A stretch of DNA of 64,000 bases from Halopelagius fulvigenes (GCF_042662625.1 NZ_JBHSXH010000014.1:1-64000); one strand, 5' to 3'. Shown: positions 9,216 to 18,658, counted from the first letter of the stretch. Made by a program: numbers and translations. Notes: generated by a model not told the origin, from the sequence alone.

Positions 9216-10382
9216 TTAATACAGCGTATAGCTCTCGTACTGACCGCGGTAGTCGGTAAGGTCTACACTCCAGGAGTCGATGAGTCCGTTAGCCACGTCG
9301 ATAGGGGCGACGGAGGGGTCGACGTCTTCGACGGTCTTACGCACGTACGCACCGCCTGCGAGTTGATCGATGAAGTACCCGCCGTTAAATTCGAGCCACG
9401 ACGTATCCGGGTACGTCTGAAACGCAGAGACGAGCATCGTCAGACCGACCCGGACTGGGGAGATTTCGTCTCTATTGAGGACGTGAATCTGAACGCCTTC
9501 GATATCTTGACGCTCATGCTTCGAGAACGTCGGCGTGAAGTAAGCGGGACGGAAGCCGACACCGTCGAGTCCTTGTGCGTTGAGAGTGTCTGCCCAGTCG
9601 TCGGCGTCGATCCACGGAGCTCCGATCAGCTCAAAGGGCTTTGTCGTCCCCCGACCTTCTGAAATCGAGGTCCCCTCGAAGAGACACGTCCCCGGATAGA
9701 GCGTCGCTGTCGTGATCGTCGGCATGTTCGGCGAGGGTTGCACCCACGGGAGCGACGTCTCGTCGTACCACGTCGAATGGTCCCAGCCGTCCATTTCGAT
9801 GATGTCGAGGTCTGCGCCGATGTCGAACCTCTTGTTGAGGTAGCGGGCGAGTTCGCCCGCCGTGAGTCCATACACGATAGGGAAGCCGTACCCGCCGAGA
9901 TCAACGTGACCGTATGAGTCAGCGATGTTGCCGACCGGTTCGACCGGCGCGATAGGGTTCGGACGATCGAGCACGACAAGCCGTTTGTCCGCGTGAGCGA
10001 CTCCTTCGAGCGCGTAAGCCAAGGTATACACGAGCGTATAGAATCTGCAGCCGACATCCTGTATATCGTAGACTAGCACGTCAACGTTCGAGAGGTTTTC
10101 GTCGATGCGCGCTTTCCGCTCGCCGTACAGGCTCTTCACGGGAAGACCAGTCCGCTCGTCGATGTTTTCTTCGACGGTGACGTCGGCCTGGATGTTACCG
10201 CGAATGCCGTGTTCCGGCGCGAAGAGCACCGTCAAATCGAGGCAATCCATCCCATTGAGGACATCAATGGTCGGTGTGAGGTCGCTCGTTACCCCAGACG
10301 GGTTGGTAATCAGTCCAAGACGCTCGTCGGCGAGGAGATCGGCCTTTCCCTCGGTGAGCGTCTCTATTCCGAGGCGTACCAT
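9216..10382 (-). CDS. DUF1343 / NamZ-like hydrolase
   Basis: About 388 residues from the ATG at 10382 (MVRLGIETL). Characteristic DUF1343 motifs occur along the whole length: GLITNPSGV, LFAPEHGIRG, VYDIQDVGCRFYTLVYTL, VVLDRPNP, PWVQPSPNMP and GTSISEGRGTT. Bacterial NamZ of this family is an exo-beta-N-acetylmuramidase acting on cell-wall sugar chains. There is no signal peptide from this start, so the protein would act in the cytoplasm. Archaea lack murein, so the substrate here is open; an imported amino-sugar or uronic-type oligosaccharide is a reasonable guess given the adjacent importer. Confidence 0.85.
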   Translation of the reverse strand: MVRLGIETLTEGKADLLADERLGLITNPSGVTSDLTPTIDVLNGMDCLDLTVLFAPEHGIRGNIQADVTVEENIDERTGLPVKSLYGERKARIDENLSNVDVLVYDIQDVGCRFYTLVYTLAYALEGVAHADKRLVVLDRPNPIAPVEPVGNIADSYGHVDLGGYGFPIVYGLTAGELARYLNKRFDIGADLDIIEMDGWDHSTWYDETSLPWVQPSPNMPTITTATLYPGTCLFEGTSISEGRGTTKPFELIGAPWIDADDWADTLNAQGLDGVGFRPAYFTPTFSKHERQDIEGVQIHVLNRDEISPVRVGLTMLVSAFQTYPDTSWLEFNGGYFIDQLAGGAYVRKTVEDVDPSVAPIDVANGLIDSWSVDLTDYRGQYESYTLY

Positions 10383-10477
10383 GACAAGCGGTTCAGTGGA
10401 GCCGCTAATAAATGTATGCATCACTCCACCGAAGAGGCCGCTCTGATGACCGAAACAGACACCGCCGGCGTCCCGTT

Positions 10478-11635
10478 TTAGACTCCGGCGAGCCAAGAGA
10501 GGTGCGCTTCGGTCATGAGCGCGTGATTGTAGACAAAGAGGCTTCCCGGAGTAACTTCTTGAACGGCCGCGACCGTTCTCTCGAACTGTTTTTGCGTCGG
10601 TGTGACGTCCGGATCAAGCGTCACGGCGGCGTGAATCTGCCCGTCGAACGAATGCCGAAGCGTCTCGACGCAGTCTCGTCCGATTGCCGTATCGCTAGTG
10701 TAGCAGAGAGCGGTTACAGAGTCAAGACCCGAGAGCCGGGATAGGTCGACGCCTGCGGGCACACCGTCTGTTGGACCGTGGCCGAGTCCGTCAGAAACCA
10801 AGTAGTTCAACGACACCGACCCGCTCACGGCCGCGAGTTGGTCCACAAGGTCCGTGATAACGCTCGTGCGGAATGAGATGAGATCGGCTAGGTGGTCCAT
10901 CTCTTCTGTGAGCGCCTCGAAACTCGGGTGTGGATCGTCGGGTGCCGCGAGCGATTCCCGGCAGAGGCGTCGCACCTCAGCCATCGCCGCTTTAAAGTCG
11001 ACAGGGTGCTCCGCGGCCGCTGTCCGACAGCCCTCGCATCCGCATTGAGAGAGGAGTACCCGACCTGTCGGCGACGAGATTGCGTGGTTCTTCGAGTGTC
11101 CAAACTGCTGGCCGTGCCCGTGGAGGACATCCGGAAATCCGAGAGACTCCAGATCGATGCGCGAGACGCCCCGGTCGGCGAGCGACTTGACGACGGCCGC
11201 CAGATACGCCTGTACCTCGGGATAGGAGGGACAAAGAGCGTGGTCGTGTGAATCGCCAAACGCGCTCTGGATGCGGAATTGGTCGTTCGCAGTGCCGAGG
11301 CGGGTATTGTGCATGCAGACAGTCCACGCGCCGACGACAAGATCCCGTTCCGTGGCCATGTCTACGAGGGACCTGACGGCGTCATTCTCCCCATATACCT
11401 CGTTGGTCGGCGGGTCGATGGACGTTTCGGCGAACTTCTCCGAATCAGGAGCGAAGTAGCAACCGCCTGGGAACCGTTCGAACAGCGACTCCGGTGACTG
11501 GGGATCGAGTGTCTGAACTGAATGGTAGTAGCTAGCAACCGTGATACCATCGACGCCCGCCTCGGCCAGCGTATCGATGGCTGTTGACGGTTCACGAGCG
11601 AGAACTGTCCATGGGTACGTGAAGACGTGCGTCAT
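10478..11635 (-). CDS. Unrecognised protein, probable TIM-barrel
   Basis: About 385 residues from the ATG at 11635 (MTHVFTYPW), which overlaps the stop of the upstream enolase-superfamily gene by four bases. Alternating strands and helices such as AGVDGITVASYYHSV, VVGAWTVCMHN, VSRIDLESLGFPDV and SVSLNYLVSDG resemble (beta/alpha)8 glycosidase-like barrels. A CGCEGC cluster in the middle may bind metal or form a structural element. I do not recognise the family and assign no reaction; operon position suggests a glycoside- or sugar-acid-processing role. Confidence 0.7.
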   Translation of the reverse strand: MTHVFTYPWTVLAREPSTAIDTLAEAGVDGITVASYYHSVQTLDPQSPESLFERFPGGCYFAPDSEKFAETSIDPPTNEVYGENDAVRSLVDMATERDLVVGAWTVCMHNTRLGTANDQFRIQSAFGDSHDHALCPSYPEVQAYLAAVVKSLADRGVSRIDLESLGFPDVLHGHGQQFGHSKNHAISSPTGRVLLSQCGCEGCRTAAAEHPVDFKAAMAEVRRLCRESLAAPDDPHPSFEALTEEMDHLADLISFRTSVITDLVDQLAAVSGSVSLNYLVSDGLGHGPTDGVPAGVDLSRLSGLDSVTALCYTSDTAIGRDCVETLRHSFDGQIHAAVTLDPDVTPTQKQFERTVAAVQEVTPGSLFVYNHALMTEAHLSWLAGV

Positions 11636-12750
11636 TCGTCGGTTCGATATTGCTGCACTTTCTCTTCGTCGACCGTCACGCCGAGTCCGGAACCGTCTGG
11701 AACTGGGATTTCCCCGTCGGTGACATCGAACGGCGTTTCGAGCACGTCGTCCTCCCACCCATAGTACACCGAGTCGGGCGCAAGGTTGATTGCCGGGGTG
11801 GCGGCCACCGTCTGCAGGACCGCCGCAGTCTTCACTCCGAGGTCGAATCCGCAGTGGTGCGAGACGGAGACTCCCTGCTTTGCGGCCATCACAGCCTGTT
11901 CCTGTACAGCGAGAATCCCGCCTGCAGGTACAATATCGACGACGGCTACATCAATGGCGTCCTCGCGGAGTAACTGCGCGAGATTCCGTTCGAAGTAGGT
12001 GTCTTCGTTGACGGCGATAGGGGTTTGAGTCCGAGAGCGCAACCTGCCGTAGGTTCCATACGTGTCGATGCGACACGGCTGTTCGATGTACTGGAGGTAG
12101 ATTCCTTCATCCTCAAGGGCGGCAATTGACCGAATCGCCTCCTCAAACGTCCACCCCTGATTCGGATCAAGTCGGAACTCTAACTCGCCGTCTGCGGCGT
12201 CGTCCATCGCCTGGATCCGATTAATGTCGGTCTGCCAGTCCGGACCTGCCTTCGTCTTGAGGACACCGAACCCGGCGTCACTGGCGAAGGCGGCGTGCTC
12301 GCGGGACGTCTCTGGGTCGAGAATGCCGAGACAGAACGCGACCGGAATCTCATCGACGACACGCCCACCGAGGAGCTCTGCGACCGACGCACCGAGTCGC
12401 TTTCCATGGACGTCCCAGAGCGCCATCTCGACCGCACCGAGGAACGGATGGATGCGAGTGTATGGGAAGTAGAACGTCTCAAGAAAGCCCCGGATGTCGC
12501 CGACCTCTCGGCCGACAAGTTCGGGGGCGATCACGTGATCGACGATGGCTTTCGAGGCTTCCGGGGACTTCATCGTGACGAGCATCTCACCCCAGCCCGT
12601 GATGCCCTCGTCGGTGTCAACTCTGACGAGGAGCCGGTCGACCTCCGTGACCGAGTCATGGTTACTCCGGTATGGTGCGAGGCCGTACTCCTCCTCCAGC
12701 GGCTTGACCGCTATCTGGACGGGGATGGCTTCGACGCTACTGATAGCCAT
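11632..12750 (-). CDS. Mandelate-racemase/muconate-cycloisomerase family protein (sugar-acid dehydratase-like)
   Basis: 372 residues, the usual length. Catalytic features are visible: KTK (Lys165, Lys167), metal ligands Asp195 (RLDPNQGW), Glu223 (YIEQP) and Glu249/Asp250 (NEDTY), and His298/His299 before CGFDLG. Enolase-superfamily members abstract the proton next to a carboxylate; in sugar catabolism they dehydrate aldonic acids. It is the first gene of the minus-strand operon, with a TATA-like box 26 bases before its ATG. It is closely related to the frameshifted gene at 2563-3731. The exact substrate is unknown. Confidence 0.88.
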   Translation of the reverse strand: MAISSVEAIPVQIAVKPLEEEYGLAPYRSNHDSVTEVDRLLVRVDTDEGITGWGEMLVTMKSPEASKAIVDHVIAPELVGREVGDIRGFLETFYFPYTRIHPFLGAVEMALWDVHGKRLGASVAELLGGRVVDEIPVAFCLGILDPETSREHAAFASDAGFGVLKTKAGPDWQTDINRIQAMDDAADGELEFRLDPNQGWTFEEAIRSIAALEDEGIYLQYIEQPCRIDTYGTYGRLRSRTQTPIAVNEDTYFERNLAQLLREDAIDVAVVDIVPAGGILAVQEQAVMAAKQGVSVSHHCGFDLGVKTAAVLQTVAATPAINLAPDSVYYGWEDDVLETPFDVTDGEIPVPDGSGLGVTVDEEKVQQYRTDE

Positions 12751-12771
12751 TGTAGATACGACCTCGCTTCT

Positions 12772-12780
12772 CCTATAAAA
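12772..12780 (-). promoter_or_regulatory. TATA box of the enolase/DUF1343 operon
   Basis: TTTTATAG on the minus strand, centred 26 bases upstream of the ATG at 12750. This suits a leaderless transcript and supports that start codon. Confidence 0.5.
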
Positions 12781-13016
12781 CTCATTCCCCTTTCCGGCAC
12801 GCCCGTCAGTGATGAGAACTGTGCAGGGACGTCACCAGCGAAGAACCCGTAACCCGTTCTTGAGTACTACTGGCCCCGGTTATGTTCCCTCATGTCGGAA
12901 TTCGGGGTAGAGAGCTCGTCGTCGTCTCGTTCGGATTCGGCTTATTGTCTTCTCTTGAGCAGCGACCATTCATCTATTCGTTTGACGAACACAGGTCTGC
13001 TCGTCCACCGGAACGT

Positions 13017-13781
13017 TCACGAGTAGGTAAGTTTGAGTTCGACAATGTTGGTCACATCGTGGAGCGTCTCGAGCAAATTCGAGTCGATCCGTTCTTCTGA
13101 GAGGTGGCTAGTCGGCCCCGAGAGCCCGACTGATCCGATAACGCGGCCATCGTTGGATCTAATCGGCGCGGCGACAGAGCTGGAGCCGATGACACGTTCC
13201 TCTCTGTCAAATGCAATGCTCCGTTCGCGCGTCTCCGCCAATTGCGTCAGAAGGGTCTCGCGGTCGGTCACGGTCTGGTCTGTGTAGGCCGGCAGTCCGT
13301 GTCGTTCGATTATCGTCTCTACCCGGTCGTCGGGAAGGTACGCGAGGATGGCTTTCCCCAGTGCAGAGGCGTGGAGTTGGACGCACTTGCCTGGCGTGAT
13401 GTCGAGGGGCACTGCGCCGGGGCCATTTTCCGTGTAGAGGATCACTCCTCTCCCCGCTTCCTCAATGAGCAGGCTCACTACTTCGCCCGTCTCTTCAGCC
13501 AGTTCGTCGATCTCCGGCTTTGCGACGGAGTACACCTTGCGGATACTCCGCGCGTACTCGCCCAAGTCGAGAAACTGGAGGCTGATACGATAAATACCGT
13601 CTTCCTTCACCACGTAACCACGCTCCATCAGCGTACTCAGGTGACTGTGGACGGTACTGTCGGGGAGGTCGAGCGCCTCGGCTATCTTCGTCAACCGCGC
13701 CCCGTCAAGCTCTCTGAGCGCTTCGATGATATCGAGGGACCGCTGGGTCGCTTGCACTGGGTTCTTCGCTTCGTAGCTCAT
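13017..13781 (-). CDS. IclR-family transcription regulator
   Basis: 254 residues. The N-terminal winged helix-turn-helix (QRSLDIIEALRELDGARLTKIAEALDLPDSTVHSHL, positions about 13-47, key motif LPDSTVHSHLSTL) precedes a GAF-like ligand-binding domain with the conserved HASALGKAILAYLPD and the C-terminal SVAAPI...GSVGLSGP. IclR proteins sense small catabolic intermediates. It lies upstream of and in the same direction as the enolase/DUF1343/ABC genes, so it probably controls them. Confidence 0.92.
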   Translation of the reverse strand: MSYEAKNPVQATQRSLDIIEALRELDGARLTKIAEALDLPDSTVHSHLSTLMERGYVVKEDGIYRISLQFLDLGEYARSIRKVYSVAKPEIDELAEETGEVVSLLIEEAGRGVILYTENGPGAVPLDITPGKCVQLHASALGKAILAYLPDDRVETIIERHGLPAYTDQTVTDRETLLTQLAETRERSIAFDREERVIGSSSVAAPIRSNDGRVIGSVGLSGPTSHLSEERIDSNLLETLHDVTNIVELKLTYS

Positions 13782-14484
13782 CGGGGGATAGAGACTCTAT
13801 TTCGAGCCGAGCCGGAAATATTCTTCGCCTCTCATTGTCACATCTATTGAACAGCCGATATATAGCTCTATAGCTGCTCTCCGTGCTGTTTTCTATCTTC
13901 CCGACAGCTGTTTTACCATCGCTGAATTTGCTGGATCGTCTCGCGTAACCACGAACGGGCTCAAACGTTACGCTACTGTCAGTGTGAGATCGGCATTACG
14001 AAACTACAAATGTAACAGTCATAGAAACATAATTTCATGTGACTCATATAGTAATATTACTGACATCCATGTCCAAAACGTCTGCAATTGGCCCGCTAAA
14101 CGCTGTACTCCGGCAATAACCAAATAAACGTCGAGTGCTCGGTTATTGATGTGGCGGTCGTACCCGAGGTATCGTTAGAATTGTTCACGTTCATTCACCA
14201 ATGCTGAAAAAAGATAGAGTCAGGCTCTCTATATCAGGTACGTTTCACCCATCTATCCGTAGGGGTTGCGGATGAACCTAGAGAGTAGGCTGATGAGAAG
14301 GACGGTTACACCGGCTGTATAGCTCTCCGCATAGACGGACGGCTAAAAGACGCTCAGATGTCGAACGACCACCACTAGTTGAGTGGTCGCGCTATCAGAA
14401 TCACTGAAACCCCGTCATAGACAGGAGTGACACCCTCTCGACCGAGATTCAAGAGGTAGGCAACGACTTCCGAGAACAGACGAC
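13782..14484. other. Intergenic region without a recognisable gene
   Basis: About 700 bases of mixed composition. An imperfect dyad at about 14368-14389 (GACCAC...GTGGTC) is the only clear structure. It would hold the promoter of the IclR gene and the end of the dehydrogenase transcript. Confidence 0.6.
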
Positions 14485-15318
14485 TCAGGGCGGCGAATCC
14501 GGCTCTGGGACATCGTCGACGTCGTACATACGCGACTCCAATGACTGTGGTAGTCCAGCGGTCAGTCCCCCATCGATAACGAGTGCCGTGCCGGTGACGT
14601 AACTGGCTGCGTCGGACGCGAGAAACTGGGTCGCCTCTGCAACTTCCTCGGGATATCCGAATCGGCCGAGTGGATACTGGTCATACCATGTCTGCCGCGT
14701 CGCTTCGTCCCACTCAGTCTCGCGTTTTGCGGCCAGCGCTTCCGACTGTATCGTCCCTGGGCAGATGACGTTCGACCGGACGCCGTAACGTCCGTACTGT
14801 GTCGCGATGAGCTTCGAAAAGCCGAGAATACCGCTCTTTGCGGCAGTGTATCCCGTGAGCCCGATTCCTGTGAGACCATTTACCGAGGACATGTGTATCA
14901 TCGAACCACCGCTGGAGGCGACCATATACGGTATGGCCTCGCGCGCGCACAGGAAATGGCTCTTCAAGTTAAGATCGACGAGGCGATCCCACGCAGCCTC
15001 GTTGAGTTGGTGAAGGTTGTCGTCACCCGTTGACGCGCCAGCATTGGTGACCAGGATGTCGATACTGCTGTACTCTTCGACCGTCGCGGTCATGAGCGAC
15101 GACACGTCCTCGGCGTTAGTCACGTCCGTCTCGACAAAAACGGCGTCACCATGATCTGAATTAACGTTCCCGACAGTCTGGCGACCCCCCTCAGTATCAA
15201 CGTCGGCGACGACAACCTGTGCGCCGCTTTCGACGAATTGCTTGACAATCGCTCGACCGATTCCGGCTGCTCCACCGGTGACGATGGCAACAGCATCGTC
15301 TACACTGAATGAATTCAC
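14485..15318 (-). CDS. Short-chain dehydrogenase/reductase
   Basis: 277 residues of the classical SDR fold. The cofactor motif TGGAAGIG is near the N-terminus, followed by VADVDTEGG (an acidic residue after strand 2 suggests NAD preference), TNAGAS, and the catalytic Ser (MSSVNG), Tyr and Lys (GYTAAKSG). The start is a GTG at 15318 with a TATA-like TATTTAT about 26 bases upstream. It probably oxidises a sugar or sugar acid in the same pathway. It may be the intact counterpart of the SDR fragment at 2140-2555. Confidence 0.92.
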   Translation of the reverse strand: MNSFSVDDAVAIVTGGAAGIGRAIVKQFVESGAQVVVADVDTEGGRQTVGNVNSDHGDAVFVETDVTNAEDVSSLMTATVEEYSSIDILVTNAGASTGDDNLHQLNEAAWDRLVDLNLKSHFLCAREAIPYMVASSGGSMIHMSSVNGLTGIGLTGYTAAKSGILGFSKLIATQYGRYGVRSNVICPGTIQSEALAAKRETEWDEATRQTWYDQYPLGRFGYPEEVAEATQFLASDAASYVTGTALVIDGGLTAGLPQSLESRMYDVDDVPEPDSPP

Positions 15319-15985
15319 GGGTGTAATGCCTCGAACAATCTATTTATGTCTTCGCCCTGAATGGGTTCATCGTTCCAACGGGAGAGACTGAGACGGATTC
15401 TCGGTGATCAACCTGAGAATTAGCGCCGACACTGGGAGGCTATACTCGCAATGACATCTAAGTTCTTCTGTAGCTATTCAGATCATAAGGCGCCGTTCAG
15501 ATAGCTTCGCAAGTTGGCCTTCGTTCTTATAGAAGTGGATTTTGTCCACAAAATAGTATAGACACTAACCGCTTGTCCATCTCAGGGATATAGAGACGGT
15601 TGACTCTATTTACCGTTTGAAACTGCTTTTCGATTAGTCTCAGTTAAAATGGTCACCTCAAAATATAGCCCCAATAGGACAGTGAAGGCTCAAACAGGAT
15701 GTCTTACTGGGAACTACAGTCTCAGAATGTATTGTTTCCTGAGGAGATTAGAGTAAGACGGTGATGTTAATCAATTTCTCTGCCGTTTAAATCATGGTAT
15801 CGAGAACAGAACCGTATCGAGAATATTGTAATTTAGATACAATACAGACCTATTGATTTCGATAGCGGTGTCGTTGATCGCTACCCAACTTGGCTGCGTC
15901 GCCAGTAAATATCACACATTATTATGTGTACATTTGATAGTACGATACGTTGTATGACGTTTGCCTGCATCTAGCTCATGATGCA
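15319..15985. other. AT-rich intergenic region, no gene seen
   Basis: About 670 bases with no convincing reading frame on either strand. The drop in GC content marks the change from the catabolic operon to the plasmid-like region. Confidence 0.6.
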
Positions 15986-16238
15986 GATATCTGGCCTTGT
16001 TGAAACCCTTGCTGACAAACACGACTGGTGAGTAGCGAGGAGGAAGATGGATACCTTCCCGAAGTCACGATTTCTCCGGTTCGTCGAACGTGCTATCACG
16101 CTGGCCCGTCGTGCTGTTGCTCGGTTCTCGACACGCTATTCGCGGAAGCGATTCACGCTCCGACAACACGTCGTCTTGCTCTGTCTCAAGGTGAAGAAGA
16201 CGAACTCCAACCTCTTGGACTATAAGAAGCGAAACGGA
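15986..16238 (+). mobile_element. Insertion-sequence remnant: IS5-type transposase N-terminus
   Basis: A frame starting at the ATG at 16047, behind a good ribosome-binding site (GAGGAGG), encodes MDTFPKSRFLRFVERAIT and then YSRKRFTLRQHVVLLCLKVK. This is the N-terminus of haloarchaeal IS5-family transposases. It loses the family pattern after about 53 residues, so the rest has been deleted. The sequence CCTTGTTGAAACCCTTGC at about 15994-16012 may be the left terminal repeat, because similar GGTTTCAACA words occur at about 22061 and 36549. Confidence 0.75.
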
Positions 16239-16246
16239 TATGCCTC

Positions 16247-16345
16247 AACCACCGTTCGAGCGAGGTCAGTGAGAAGGAGTACGAAGCTGAGCTGGAACAA
16301 CGCGAGAAGGAGATTACACACGTTAAACGGTTGCTCGACGGCTAA
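16247..16345 (+). pseudogene. Coiled-coil C-terminal fragment
   Basis: One frame gives NHRSSEVSEKEYEAEL, then EQREKEITHVKRLLDG and a TAA at 16343. It has charged heptads but no start codon. It reads as the tail of a longer, truncated protein next to the insertion-sequence stump. It converges with, and slightly overlaps, the end of the DUF6788-like gene. I do not recognise the parent. Confidence 0.35.
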
Positions 16346-16634
16346 GAGCTGTCTACAGGGCACCTATACTGACTTTTGACAGAATCGCCATCCCGCCATT
16401 GGTAATAAAAATATTCGTTCCCGTTAATTTTTTCTTCGTCAACGTCGCCTTCGTCGGCACTCCGTCCGGCATCTCGTCACCGTGTAAATCCATCACGAAA
16501 TCTTTCTGCTGTTCAATTCGTTTCTTCCGCCGCTTATCTTCGGCGAGTCGTTCAGCAAGTCGGGCGATATCGTCCAGCTGCTCGGGAGTAAGATCCTCCA
16601 GTTCTTCCTCGAGGTCATTAGGCACACCACGCAT
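16342..16634 (-). pseudogene. DUF6788-like small protein, frameshifted
   Basis: The start MRGVPNDLEEELEDLTPEQL and the middle follow a common haloarchaeal family with a charged helix and a C-terminal beta domain. After TKATLTK the family sequence EKINGNEYFYYQWRDGDSVK continues in another frame and stops at 16342. One missing base just before the run of A bases near 16432-16440 explains it. The family often accompanies insertion sequences and plasmids. Its function is unknown. A sequencing error at the homopolymer is possible. Confidence 0.65.
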
Positions 16635-17084
16635 CGTTCTGTTGGTTACAACGCATCGTTGTTGGTTAACTCTGCCAGGAGGACACAGACACAGCAGATT
16701 TCACGAGCTCTCTATTCAACAAGCTCGTTCAGTAAAACAAGAAACGGTCGGCACCCCAGTCACACACCATTTTTCACGAGCTCTTTTACAACGAAGCTAG
16801 TGCTAGAAACAAATCCTATCCTTTCTCTAAACTCACTCTAGCCACGTAAGAAACAGTTTTTCACGTTCTACGGACTAGCTCACACTACGGGGTAATAAAA
16901 CTTTGTCAGACTAGAGTGTCGTGTTTGCCGTACAGTTGAAGCCACCCCCTTCACTCGAAACGGTAACTCGTGAAAACCGCTGTGTGAGTGGTATATAAAT
17001 AACCGAGGGCTCGTGAAGCTCATGAAGCTCGTGAACGCATGGTTTTATAATCCGGGGTGAGGAAACGAACGCCTATCCAGACGT
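16635..17084 (+). other. Putative replication origin upstream of Orc1/Cdc6
   Basis: This 450-base AT-rich region precedes the initiator gene. TTTCACGAGCTC occurs at 16699-16710 and 16772-16783, with a variant at 16857-16868. In the opposite orientation, ACTCGTGAAA occurs at 16966-16975 and three tandem 9-mers GCTC(G/A)TGAA at 17009-17035. A C-run next to TTCACTCGAAAC (16945-16961) resembles the G-string plus core layout of haloarchaeal origin boxes. Inverted initiator-binding sites around an AT-rich stretch next to orc1 are the standard haloarchaeal origin arrangement. Confidence 0.7.
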
Positions 17085-18287
17085 ATGGGGCTTACTGAAT
17101 TCACACGCGACGACCCAATATTCACCGACGAGTCCGTGCTCCGGGACTCGTACCGGCCGCAGGAACTACTCGAACGAGACAAAGAACTCGGTGAGTACCA
17201 ATCGGCACTCCAGCCGATCATCAACGGAGCACCGCCGAAGAACATCTTCCTCTACGGTCAAACCGGTGTAGGGAAAACTGTCGCCACACGGCTAGTGCTG
17301 AAGCGGTTGATCAACGACCAAGAGAACTACGACGATCTTGATATCCAAGTCGTCGAACTGAACTGTAAATCTGCGTCCTCCAGCTACCAGGTCAGCGTTG
17401 ACCTCGTGAACAAGTTCCGTGACGCGGAAAGCATGATCTCCTCCACCGGGTACCCGGCCACCCGTGTCTACCAGATGCTGTGGGATCACCTGAACCACTT
17501 AGACGCCACCCACGTCCTGATCGTGCTCGACGAAATTGACTCGATCGGCAGCGATGACGATATCCTCTACCAATTACCGAGAGCGAACGACAACGAGAAC
17601 GTTCAGGACTGCTGGGTCGGAGTCATCGGTATCTCAAATGACTTCACCTTCAGAGATAATCTATCCGCCCGCGTGAAGGACTCACTCTGCGAGGAGGAAA
17701 TCCACTTTCCGCCGTACGATGCCGGGCAGCTGCGAACAATCCTGCAGCAACGAGCAAGCAAAGCGTTCCGTGACGACGTCCTCAGCGATGACGTAATACC
17801 GTTGTGCTCAGCGTTCGCCGCCCAAGAGTCCGGGTCTGCCCGACAAGCGTTGAAACTCATATACAAGGCCGGAGACCTAGCTCGCAGCCGAGAAGAAGAA
17901 CGTGTTGAAGAACACCATGTGCGTGATGCTCGGACGTTGATCGAGAAGGGGAAGGTGCAGGACGAACTGGAGTCTCTTCCGATTCAATCCCAGTTGACGT
18001 TGTACTCGCTGTTGCAGTTAGAGGTTGAGGGCGAGACACCGTGCAAACGAGCGGAGATCTACGACCGTTATCAGGTTGTGGCTCAGATTGTCGACGCCGA
18101 CGTAGTGAGCGACCGGACGATCCATGACCGTATCAGCCAGCTCCGTCTGAAAGGGTTCGTCGAGCATGATGAGCGGAATGATGGTATTCGAGGCGGCAGC
18201 TACTACCAGTACAGTCTCGATGTCCGCCCGGAGATCGTTGAGGATGCGTTACGTCAGTCGAGCAGGGTAGCCGAGCTGTTCGATTAG
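17085..18287 (+). CDS. orc: Orc1/Cdc6-family replication initiator
   Basis: 400 residues. The AAA+ domain contains Walker A GQTGVGKT (58-65), Walker B VLIVLDEID (144-152) and sensor-type FRDNLSARVKDSL. A C-terminal winged-helix domain (about residues 300-395) binds origin DNA. It sits directly behind the repeat-rich region, as expected for an initiator acting on its own origin. It converges with the ParA-partner gene and their stop codons overlap by four bases. Plasmid-type Orc proteins often have this length. Confidence 0.95.
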   Translation: MGLTEFTRDDPIFTDESVLRDSYRPQELLERDKELGEYQSALQPIINGAPPKNIFLYGQTGVGKTVATRLVLKRLINDQENYDDLDIQVVELNCKSASSSYQVSVDLVNKFRDAESMISSTGYPATRVYQMLWDHLNHLDATHVLIVLDEIDSIGSDDDILYQLPRANDNENVQDCWVGVIGISNDFTFRDNLSARVKDSLCEEEIHFPPYDAGQLRTILQQRASKAFRDDVLSDDVIPLCSAFAAQESGSARQALKLIYKAGDLARSREEERVEEHHVRDARTLIEKGKVQDELESLPIQSQLTLYSLLQLEVEGETPCKRAEIYDRYQVVAQIVDADVVSDRTIHDRISQLRLKGFVEHDERNDGIRGGSYYQYSLDVRPEIVEDALRQSSRVAELFD

Positions 18288-18658
18288 CTTTCTAACTCTT
18301 CTAATTCTTCTTTGACTTCTTCACTTTCTAATTCTTCTAATTTATCTAACCCGAGTTTGACGATCAGCGGGTAGTAATGACGGGTCTTCTTGATTGAGAG
18401 CCCGTAATCCTGCCCGAGCTCTAAGTCGAGGCGTTTGTACCCCATACCGAATCTGTCAGCGAGTTCGTTGTCGAGGTAGACTGAGTGGTTCTGCCACTCC
18501 TCCTTAATATTAGAAACCTTATCCTTCTTTGCTTTCACTGAGTTCTTTGAAGTCTGCTCCTTCGCAGAATTCTCTTCGTTCTTTTCTTTCTCGTCTTTCT
18601 CGCCTTCGAACCGTTCTGCGAACCGGTCCTTGACGGAGTCGCTGGTATCGTTCACCAT
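18284..18658 (-). CDS. ParA partner protein (first partition module)
   Basis: 124 residues. The N-terminal half is a low-complexity Lys/Glu/Asn region. The C-terminal half (NHSVYLDNELADRF, then KRLDLELGQDYGL and KKTRHYYPLIVKLGL) matches the partner of the second ParA module at 35857-36318, including the acidic LEELES tail. The strand-plus-helices layout suggests a ribbon-helix-helix or similar DNA-binding fold. Its ATG overlaps the ParA stop by one base. By analogy with ParB/SegB-type adaptors, it should bind a centromere and stimulate ParA; this is inferred from context. Confidence 0.75.
   Translation of the reverse strand: MVNDTSDSVKDRFAERFEGEKDEKEKNEENSAKEQTSKNSVKAKKDKVSNIKEEWQNHSVYLDNELADRFGMGYKRLDLELGQDYGLSIKKTRHYYPLIVKLGLDKLEELESEEVKEELEELES
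18571..18606. repeat. Four 9-bp periodic units inside the first partner gene
   Basis: On the plus strand the sequence divides into four consecutive 9-mers sharing TCT(C/T)nnCTT (18571, 18580, 18589, 18598). On the coding strand they read AAGnnnAGA. The position matches the GAACG arrays in the second module. The low-complexity Lys/Glu coding could also create such a pattern. Confidence 0.4.
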
